Under the pieces are notes generated by a model, which worked only from the letters and a program-made list of their open reading frames with translations, was not told the origin of the DNA and ran no database searches. A program made the position numbers and the translations under genes. Positions 55,770 to 64,000 of a stretch of DNA of 64,000 nt are shown in pieces. This DNA is from Tretioscincus oriximinensis (Eukaryota; Chordata; Lepidosauria; Squamata; Gymnophthalmidae), in NCBI GenBank assembly GCA_022410635.1, contig JAJVDF010000227.1:986939-1050938 (forward strand), in the 5' to 3' direction. Within the stretch, counting starts at the first letter, position 1. The number at the start of each line of letters is the position of its first letter.

Positions 55770-56640
55770 CACTCTCGAAGTGGCGGCTGCCGGCGAGCGG
55801 ACGACGGTAACAGGCCGGGAGACGTCCAGGGCCTGCCAGCTGCCCCAGCTCAGCTTCTGCCGTTCCTGTCCCGTGTGTGTGACGACACCTGTCAGCGCCC
55901 AAGCAACACAAACCACTGGAAATCGAAACTGCCGGGCAGGCGGGGGCGGCGCTCACCGGGGTGACGAAGGGCTGCTGCGTGGGAAGGAGGCGTGAGTCAG
56001 GCCCCGTCCCCACGGAGCCTTATTGTGGGTTATATCTCTGTACGGAGCTTGCTCGTCCACATGCCCGTGTGGGCCTTCCCTAGCATGCGGATGGCCGGCT
56101 CCTCTTCGGAGGCATAGCCCAGGAGAAGCCTCCGTGGGACAGGGCCTCGGCCCGTCAGGCGCGCCCCTTANAGTCAGGCTGAGGCGAGGAGGGCGGCCTG
56201 CGCTCTTTCCCGGCCGGCTCCTCCTCCTCCGCCTGTTGCGGGGTTTTCCTCACCGTGGGGGTGATGCCAGAGGCAGGCAGGGCAGGTGCGGAGAGTGTGC
56301 TGGGCTGCCGCTGCCGCCCCCCCACCCGCGGCGCCGTGGGCCCGTTGTTGTGGACCCGGAGGCCTGGGGAAGGAGCTCCCCGCCCCGCGGCGAGGCGAGG
56401 CTGAGGACGGAAGCGGCTCTTGAGATCCACGGAGCAGAAGACGCGGAGGGAGACCCGAGGAGCGCCGGCGGCCGCCTCTCTCTCTTGCCAGGTTAAAGAT
56501 CCACGTTTTGCCTTCGAGTTCTCTGGGCTCTGCCCTGTCTTTCTTGCGCCCCCGGGACTTGGGATCACCCGCCCACAGCCTCGCCTATGTGGAGGAACAT
56601 ACAAGCCCCCCCCCCGGGAGGCTTTAAAAAAGGCTCTCCT
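55770..56640 (+). promoter_or_regulatory. Second CpG island; candidate promoter and first exon
   Basis: High GC and many CpGs, in contrast to flanking AT-rich DNA. On the plus strand AGGC|GTGAGT at 55,992 is a good splice donor; CCAG|GTTAAAG near 56,490 is a weaker one. Human MTPAP is head to head with MAP3K8, so by position this could be the MAP3K8 first exon. I see no MAP3K8 coding sequence before 64 kb. A palindromic repeat sits inside the island at 56,003-56,147. Confidence 0.5.
56003..56147. mobile_element. P-family MITE inside the CpG island
   Basis: GGCCCCGTCCCCACGGAGCC at the left and AAGCCTCCGTGGGACAGGGC at the right. The core is GC-richer than other copies. Confidence 0.65.
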
Positions 56641-56661
56641 CCCTTCCCCTCCACTTCCAGG

Positions 56662-56812
56662 GCTGCATCCACACGGAGCCTTCTCCTGGGCTAAACCTTG
56701 GAACAGAAGCCTGCCAGCCATCTCCTAGTGTTGACTATGGCAGGCCCCGAATGTGGATGGCCAAGCTCTGTCTCGAGATGTGACCCACAATAAGGCTCCA
56801 CGAGAGTGGAAA
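56662..56812. mobile_element. P-family MITE
   Basis: CATCCACACGGAGCCTTCTC, AGTGTTGACTATGGCAGGCC and ACAATAAGGCTCCACGAGAG. Confidence 0.65.
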
Positions 56813-57166
56813 AAGCGCTTTTTTGGCTTTGTGGGGAACTTTACCTTTTTTTGGGGGGGGGGAGTTTGTTGTTTCCATTTTACATCTGGGAAGACTGAGG
56901 CTGCATCCAGAAGTTGCTTTCCTATGCCTTTTCTTGATCAACTGCTGCCTGAGCTACTTTAGTCATGCCTAACTCTGGAATAGCCAACTACAGTATAGTG
57001 GAATAAATTACATGTAGATTTACATTNTACGGATGGTTTGGTTCCGGAACAGTCAGCTGCAATGAAATAAAAATGTGATGTCTGAATGCAAATTGCAAGT
57101 GAGTTGAAGACAGTAGCAAAGTGAAGGATAGTGAACAGAGTAGCAAATATTGTAGTCTGTTTTTGG

Positions 57167-57620
57167 GGCAAGGGGTCCGCCCAAATGCATGCTGGTGTAG
57201 AGACTGGCAGGACCCAAATGTGGTGTGGCATGTGGATGGTAAATCCCTATTTTAGATCTAGACTAGAATGAATCTTCCTGCAGAAAAAACCATAGCTTCC
57301 CAATGTTGTTTTTTTCTTTTGAACAAACTACACAGTTATATTAAACTCAGGGGACTTGGCAAGGCCATAGCTCTTCGTCATACTCAGGCCTTTAATATCA
57401 GCATTTTGTCCTGGGATCATTTAACCTTTATAGGTATCAGAAAGGCAAATGTTTGATTTCAAGATTCACATCCTCTCCTCCCTGACTGGCAGTAAGATTT
57501 AGGTCTGAATTGCACCCAGCTTTATTCTGTTTCAGAGAGTGTTCTAAGGATCCTGCCTGTGTACCTGCCGTTTGGAGCTAGCCCCTAGACCACATTCTGG
57601 AACAGAATTTAGGCAGAGAT
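57167..57620. mobile_element. Two decayed P-family MITE fragments
   Basis: 57,167-57,285 (GGTGTGGCATGTGGATGGTA) and 57,505-57,615 (CAGCTTTATTCTGTTTCAGA, CACATTCTGGAACAGAATT). Confidence 0.4.
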
Positions 57621-58119
57621 TTGAAGTCTCAAAGTGATTCCTTTTTCAAGCTGGACTGTCCTCTTTTGCAGTGGCAAACATCAAGTGTTTATTTAGCTAT
57701 TGCAGAAGAATAGCTATGTATATGCTACTCAGCTTGCAGGAGAAAATAACAAGGCTTGGAAGTCCCCATGTTTCTACTCTTCTTTCCTTGTCCTTGATAA
57801 TCTTAGGGAAGTTGGGGTCTTTCCTGTTCTGATGTTAAACTAATGGTGTGTAAGAGGGTTGGGTAGCATTTTAAATAGAAAGAAAAAAATGGATGTAGGC
57901 ATTTTTCTAGGCTATGCCTATGTCATTAGATGCTCTAGTCAATGAAAGCTCATGTTACCAACTTTTTTTTCTTGCTAAGGTGCTACAGATCAAGACAAAC
58001 ATGGCTACAATTTTGAATTATGATAACACTGAGTTACCTTATAATCTTGTAAGGACAGTGGAGGAGGAAATCTGAAGTATACATTATGAAGGTGCTTTTA
58101 GCACTTTTAACACTATTTT

Positions 58120-58287
58120 AACGGGCAGGACTCCTGAAATACCATTTGCAGGTAATCATGAACAGGGGCATATTTTGCTTTCCTCTGTTCAGACTGACCA
58201 GGTGCATCTGGTGGGCTTCTGTGTGAGACAGAATGCTTGACTAGATGGGCTGTGGCCTGAACCAGTATGGCTCTTCTTACGTTCTTA
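58120..58287 (+). mobile_element. LINE 3'-end repeat
   Basis: CAGGACTCCTGAAATACCAT, GTGTGAGACAGAATGCTTGA and ATGGCTCTTCTTACGTTCTT. Confidence 0.65.
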
Positions 58288-58654
58288 AATGGATACTGAT
58301 CTGCTGTATTAGCTAAAAATGTGTTAATCCTGTTATTTGATCCCATACCTCCTCACAGGTTTGTTTATTTTTTACAAATGAATGTAGTAATTTGCCATGG
58401 CGTTTGATGCAGGGGATTGAATTTGTTTGCTTGTGCTTTCTGGAATCACTAAACAGTCCCCGTTCTTTTATGGAGGTCTCTTAATATAAGGCATATTAAA
58501 AAGTTTTTATGCCTTATTGATTTCACTGGGAACAAAGTGCTGCTTACTGTGTGTTTGTAAACATTGTCAACACTTCCATGCTAGGGATGACAACAGAGGA
58601 AAAGAAGAGTATAAGAAAGGTGAATATAACAAAGGGGTAAATCTAGTTCTATAC

Positions 58655-58822
58655 AGCCCTGTACCCATTCAGCCTTATTCTGGGCTACATCTCAGAATAA
58701 GAGCCAGGCATCTACATACTAGAGTGGATTATGCTGATTGTCTACACTGACATGTACGTGCCCAAGCTCTGTCCCGAAACAGAGCCCAGGATAAGACTCA
58801 ATGGGGACAAGGCCTACATGCA
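58655..58822. mobile_element. P-family MITE, well preserved
   Basis: GCCTTATTCTGGGCTACATC and the inverted GAGCCCAGGATAAGACTCAA flank CTAGAGTGGATTATGCTGAT. Nearly full length. Confidence 0.7.
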
Positions 58823-59251
58823 ATTCTCATTTCAGTCGATGATGAAGAAATAGGGCCCAGCTACTATTTTGGGTTTTTATATTCTATTTTCTCTCAGAGT
58901 GAACATTAGCAAAGTGACAAGCTGTTTCTTTGCAAACATATGTTTTAGCTAGGAAAATCTATCTACCTTTAGGTTAGATAATACAATGTGGAAAGACAAC
59001 AGCTTGTCATTTCACTGATGTTTGCTTTCAAGCTGAAGGTGGATTAGAACTTAAACCTTGTTTGAACCCTTTACTTTCCTTCATGTAAGCATCACTGAAC
59101 ATACTGGGGCTGACGTCTGAGAAAATTTAGTGCACAGTAAGAGATTAAGTTGGAAGTGACTGCAATGCTTAGTTATAGCTTTCATCCTTGTCATCAGATA
59201 GACAAATTAGAGTCATGGTGCCTGGAGAGTAGTTAGAGACAGTACCTGGAT

Positions 59252-59370
59252 ATGCCCTTTCTGCACTGGGCTTTATTTCAGGTTATATCTTGGAATAGGG
59301 TCTTGATGATGCAGACTATGATAGGCCTCATCTGGCATTTGCTGTAGTCTTCACTATCACGGAGATAACA
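59252..59370. mobile_element. P-family MITE fragment
   Basis: TTTCTGCACTGGGCTTTATT, GGTTATATCTTGGAATAGGG and CATTTGCTGTAGTCTTCA. Confidence 0.5.
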
Positions 59371-60064
59371 GATTTTAAGATGTAATAAGAAATTGGCTAG
59401 TCTCGAAATAAGACAAAGGGTTTGTGGCAACCAAAGATTTGGAGGAAAGAGGACGAGTGTGCTTTAAGCTGTGGTCACTCAGTGCTTTTAGATCATTTTC
59501 AGTCCTAAAGAATTGGACTGAAAACCCAAAAAAAACTTTTTGGGTTTTTTTAAATTCAATTCTTCAGGAAGGAAGATAGTTTAAAAGCATGTCTGTGACC
59601 GGAGCCTATATGGGAGCTATTATATCATACAAAGTGAAGGACAGAGTCATGTATTAACCTAATTGAAATGGATACACGACTGTGCTATTTTCCATTTCTT
59701 TGCCTTACTGTATGGAAATTTGTAGGGGAACTCTAGGTTATTTGAAAAAAAAAAACGGATTAGACATTAATATTCATTACATGCTTACATGCCTAAATCT
59801 GAGACACTTGATTATCAAAAGTAAAAAAGAACAAGTTCTTAAGAAATATCTCTGAAATTTGAAGCAGTCATTGCCAACATTGTTTGAGAAGGAATTTGGA
59901 TATAGTATGTGTGCTTTGCATAGTGAAAGTTCACACATCAGCATTTCTATTTTGCAGAATTTGCAGATGAGAAAGAGATGAGATTTTGATTAGCTCCTCA
60001 GTCAGAAGGAAAAGAGAAATAGATAAAGGAATATTTTTCTTCTATTAAAGGAAACTTCTAATAT
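59371..60064. other. Intergenic, nothing recognised
   Basis: A/T hairpin near 59,526-59,555 (AAAACCCAAAAAAAA with TTTTTGGGTTTTT). No other feature. Confidence 0.45.
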
Positions 60065-60895
60065 ATGATGAATTCAAATGAATTCAAATCTCCAGGCCCA
60101 GATGAACTACATCCCAGGGTACTGAAGGAAATAGCAGAAGTAATAGCGGAATCACTTGCAGTGATCTATGAAAATTCATGGACAATAGGAGAAGTCCCAG
60201 TAGAATGGAGAAGAGCAAATGTTGTCCCTATCTTCAAAAAGGGTAAAAAGGTGGAACCAGGAAACTACATGAGTCAACAGTGTGAAGCAGCTGCAAAAAA
60301 GGCAAACACAATCCTGGGATGTATCAAGAGGGGCATAGAATCTCGCTCACGTGAAGTAATTATTCCTCTCTACAGTACTTTGGTACGACCACACTTGGAA
60401 TACTGTGTTCAGTTCTGGGGGGCCCAATTTAAAAAGGACATTGATAAACTAGAGCAAGTACAAAAGAGAGTTACAAGGATGGTGAGTGGTCTGGAAACCA
60501 TGTCCTGTGAGGAACGGTTAAAGGATCTGGGGATGTTTAGTCTGCAAAAGAGAAGACTGAAAGAAGACCTGATAGCTGTCTACAAATATCTGAAGGGCTA
60601 TCACAGAGCAGAGGGATCAGCACTGTTCTCATTAGCACATGGAAGGACTAGAAACACTGGAATGAAACTGCAAGGGAGTAGATTTAGATTAGATATCAGA
60701 AAAAACTTTCTAACAGTCAGGGTGATAAACCAGTGGAACAGTTTGCCACAGGGGGTGGTGAGTTCGCCTTCCCTGGAAGTCTTCAAACAGAGACTGGACA
60801 GTCATCTGTCTGGGATGGTTTAATGAATCCTGCATCGAGCAGGGGGTTGGACCCGATGACCCTGGAGGTCCCATCCAACTCTATGATTCTATGAT
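60065..60895 (+). mobile_element. CR1 LINE fragment with open reverse-transcriptase-derived frame
   Basis: 252-codon frame (60,065-60,823). It starts in the RT domain (FKSPGPDELHPRVLKEIAEV, VEWRRANVVPIFKKG) and ends in the CR1 C-terminus (LVRPHLEYCVQFWGAQ, NQWNSLPQGV, FKQRLDSHLSGMV). An internal in-frame deletion joins GNY directly to SQQCEAAAKKAN and removes the catalytic FADD region. The 3' end has CCTGGAGGTCCCATCCAACT and the ATTCTATGAT tail. A dead retroelement, not a host gene. Confidence 0.9.
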
Positions 60896-61755
60896 GAAGA
60901 CATAGGCTAGGAACAAGGCTTTTTTCAGTAATGGCCACTCTTTTATACAGCAGTTATGAGAGATTTTATTTCCTTTAAATATTTGGGGAAAATTCATATT
61001 TTTACCCAATTGTATGTGAAAGGAGAAGACTTGTTGATATTTGCTGGACTTTTTGCTATAGTTTTTGCTTTATGGAGAATTTTTTATTCTAGTTCTTTTT
61101 GTCTTGTTTCAGCTTCAGTCAGTCCATCTATAGAATAGAAAAACACATGTGAATAGTAATTTTCTTTCCACATTAACTAAACCAAAATTGATTTTTACTG
61201 GGATACAAAATGCTTAAATAAGATATTATGCCACTTTGTCTCACTCTAAAGGTAGACCAAAGCTAGATTAAAAATTTAGATGTATCTGTTGTCATTGGCT
61301 CTGCAAGCATTGTTGCAGTAGGTTAATTTCTCTGCTGACATTCTTGCAAGAAGTTTGCTATTAATCAGTACATTATTGTTTCATTTTTTCCTGGAATAAC
61401 CCCTTCAATAGCCTTCATAATCCCCGGCAAATCCACTTTCCTGAACAATGCACCACGTGACTTATTTTCAGTGAACGAAAATTCTTGGAAGGGCTTCCTT
61501 GTGAATTTCTTGGCTGCTGTTGCCTTTAGAATGGACTCAAAATAACTGAGAATGTTGCACAGATAATGAAAGATGAAAAACATGAAGGTGAGCTGATCTT
61601 GCCAGCTCAGATAACATTGGTGGCCATCATGTTTCAGGATTTAACTCATGTTTTTTACATGATGGTTTTACTGATTTAAACTGTCATCTGCTATGGTTTA
61701 GAAATTTAGTTAACATTTGGTGACATGAAATCTGAATGTGAAATGAAAATTTAGA
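60896..61755. other. Intergenic, nothing recognised
   Basis: No supported feature. Confidence 0.45.
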
Positions 61756-62931
61756 GCTGCGTTCCCAGAGTTTGCGCAAGCGCCTGATGCAGAGATAGTA
61801 ATCTTCACTGGAGCTCCCCTAGATGATACCCAATTTTGTAGGACAAGAGAGTATTATACAAAAAAAATTGAAAGGAGAATTGGCAGGTTTAATATACCAA
61901 TTACTAAACATAATAAAAGTTGATATAGAACAAATGCTACTTCAAAAATAGGCAGACGTGCCAAATTGGAAAATAGACATGGTTAGAAACTCACTTAACA
62001 GATTAGCAAACGAGGAAATGCACAAAGCTGAAAGAGATGAAATTGAAATTCTTAATTAAATAGTATAAAACACTTGCGGTATTAACCCACTATGTAGCAA
62101 ATTACTTATTTATTTATTTGTACTTATATCCCGCCCTATACCCGAAGGTCTCAGGGCAGCCAACCATAGAGTGGCGCACAGAGCTTTTGTTCCTTTCTCC
62201 ACAACAGATACCCTGTGAAGTAGGTGGGGCTGAGAGAGTTCAAAGAACTGTGACTGGCCCAAAGTCACCCAGCTAGCTTTCATGGAGGAATGGGGAATCG
62301 AACTGGGAGACTACCAGATGTGAGTCCAATAGACTCTAACCACAGTCTAATGCTCTAATCTGTGATACATCTTGATACACCAAAATGTATCACCTAATTG
62401 TTTGCATTGCAATTCAAGAACTGGGAATGCATTTCATTATGGTGGCAATGTGGGAAAGTGAATGATTTTTGGAAATTAATTAACGCCATAATAAATGTGA
62501 AACTGAGGTGAGACATTACCTGGGATGTAAGGAAATGCCTTTTTTTGTATTTGGACAATGTCAATGCATAGAACCATTAGTCTTGGCAGCCCAATGTGTA
62601 ATAACATTGGGCTGGAAAGATTATTCAAAATGGTGTGTACAAAATTGGATACATTATGTTTTAGAAATCATAAAGCAAAGAAGAATTATATATAATGGTA
62701 TAAAATTAAGATATAAAAAAGTGGGAGAATTTAATCCAATATATCCAGGGAACAATAGAGAGGTCAATGTGGAGGAAGGAAAGAAAGATTATTTTGTCCA
62801 TGAAATTAAGGTTGTAATGCTTTTGTAAATGTGTACATACTCTGCGACGGATGGGATGGGAGGGGATACTACTTACATGCTGTTAATATGTATTAAATAC
62901 TGTATGTTAAAAATAAAATAAAATAAAAAAA
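61756..62931 (+). mobile_element. L1-type LINE 3' end, interrupted by a SINE
   Basis: 62,400-62,830 reads as decayed ORF2 C-terminus (LVLAAQCVITLGWKDYSKW, then QNWIHYVLEIIKQ), followed by a short 3' UTR and AAAATAAAATAAAATAAAA tail. Upstream 61,770-62,060 has similar composition and ERDEIEI-like endings. An antisense S1 SINE splits it at 62,103-62,357. Confidence 0.55.
62103..62357 (-). mobile_element. SINE family S1, full length
   Basis: TTTATTTATTTGTACTTATA tail, CCGCCCTATACCCGAAGGTC, GTGAAGTAGGTGGGGCTGAG, GGAATCGAACTGGGAGACTA and the antisense A-box end near TCTAACCACA. Confidence 0.8.
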
Positions 62932-63851
62932 TGGGAGCTGAGTTCCCAGCAAGAGCTGGAATTTCTGTTGGTGAAATGTTGAAGTCAAACAACTGCCCAT
63001 AGTCCATTTCTGCATTTGCATTAATTCTGAAATGAAACTCCACATTGTATGGACTTCTATACTATGCCCAGCCAACAACTAACTGCTGAATGATACTGTC
63101 TCAGTTGCCTGAGCAGCAGTTGGTTTGACTGCTAACAAGATCATACTTTGACTCATGTCTCTCAATCAGTCCATAAACCAGCTTTCGTTTAATGCATACT
63201 AAATCAGTTGGTGGGTACATGGTTTGCCATCTTGGCTATTTTAAGCTACATCCTTCCTATGTGCCTCCATATCGGGCACCATTTCTGTCTTTGGGCAATC
63301 TAGTTTGCTAGAGTTCTATTCCTGTACTTACTTGGATGACAGGTATAGCCATACATCTTTAATTAGGTATTTGGTTAAACATACAATTTGTCCTGCCCTT
63401 TTCTGATCTACCTAGTCTATAATTCACCTTGGGACATTAACAATTAGGGCATGATAAAACTAGAAATAAATGAATGTAGGAGAGGTCTTCCAATAATCTG
63501 TGCGAGCCACTGTGGTGGCTGCTCTTCATAGCAGCCATGTAAAACTTCTACTTTGGGAGTGTCCTGTCTGTTGCCCTGAGACTGTATAGGAGATCTGGAG
63601 TATTTAGAGAATGGTGACTCAGCCCTGTGTCACTGGGAACAATTGCTTTCTGTTGTTGCATTAGAGAAGAGTGGGTGGCGTTTCAAACGTGATCAGTGGT
63701 TCTCTTCAATTTTGGAATGAGAGGAACAAGGGTCACCATTGGAACACTTTGTGCCAATCAAACGAAAGGTGTGCTGATACAGATGCATCAACTAAGCTGA
63801 ATATTCCTTGTTCCTGATGCAGCTTTCCAATCAGCTATTAAGTGATCAATA
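62932..63851. other. Intergenic, nothing recognised
   Basis: No supported feature. Confidence 0.45.
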
Positions 63852-63929
63852 TACTGCTCAAAACAATTAAGGGAACACTTTAACATAACCGTGCATGTTA
63901 AAGTGTTCTCTTAATTGTTTTTAGCAGTA
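63852..63929. mobile_element. Tc1-type mini-palindrome, second copy
   Basis: TACTGCTCAAAACAATTAAG left end and AGCAGTA right end. Same 78-bp length as the copy at 7,637, with a CCGTGC centre in place of CATG. Confidence 0.75.
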
Positions 63930-64000
63930 TATTATTATAGGCACTTGATGTATAATAGTATTTGTACTGAGATTTAGAGATTGGTTATATTTATGTCAGG

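Noticed and set aside
56023..56728. 150-190-codon frames in the second CpG island
   Set aside because: GC-rich DNA has few stops; frames run on both strands through a MITE and an N and match nothing known. MAP3K8 coding was looked for and not seen.
60065..60823. 252-codon frame as a cellular gene
   Set aside because: The sequence is CR1 reverse transcriptase and C-terminal region, with the CR1 3' tail directly after it.

Overview
This is vertebrate nuclear DNA, most likely from a squamate reptile (lizard or snake). The evidence is one intron-containing gene whose protein aligns with vertebrate MTPAP, CR1-, R4/Dong-, L2- and L1-type LINE remains, at least two tRNA-headed SINE families whose 3' parts resemble squamate (Sauria-type) SINEs, and many short hAT, Tc1/mariner and Helitron-like non-autonomous elements. 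I cannot assign a species. Isolated single N bases are scattered through the window.

The only gene I can support is MTPAP (mitochondrial poly(A) polymerase) on the minus strand. It runs from a CpG-island promoter near 37.3-37.96 kb to a stop codon at 18,793. All nine coding exons are present and their splice phases agree. They sum to 1,767 nt, or 588 codons plus stop. The catalytic aspartates (residues 257, 259, 338), the FGSS motif and the C-terminal IQNPFE motif are intact, so the gene looks functional. The protein should adenylate mitochondrial mRNAs in the matrix. An NRF1-type palindrome lies 46 bp upstream of the start codon, fitting a nuclear gene for a mitochondrial protein. The likely 3' UTR extends to an AATAAA at 17,056-17,061.

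Layout: 1-17 kb is intergenic, downstream of MTPAP, and is repeat-rich (nested SINEs, CR1, R4/Dong LINE, hAT element, a 290-bp purine repeat). 17-38 kb is MTPAP with repeats in its introns. 38-55 kb is intergenic and full of palindromic non-autonomous transposons, often nested, plus LTR-like remains and a three-copy Helitron-like family. 55.8-56.6 kb is a second CpG island with a good plus-strand splice donor at 55,992. By recalled human synteny (MTPAP and MAP3K8 head to head) it could be the first exon of MAP3K8, but no MAP3K8 coding sequence is visible. 57-64 kb is repeat-rich sequence with a CR1 fragment and an L1 3' end.

I found no new multi-gene system. The points most worth checking are a stop-free 84-nt intron in MTPAP whose retention would keep the reading frame, a fold-back repeat family with 12-bp target duplications, several other palindromic families, and the candidate promoter at 55.8-56.6 kb.
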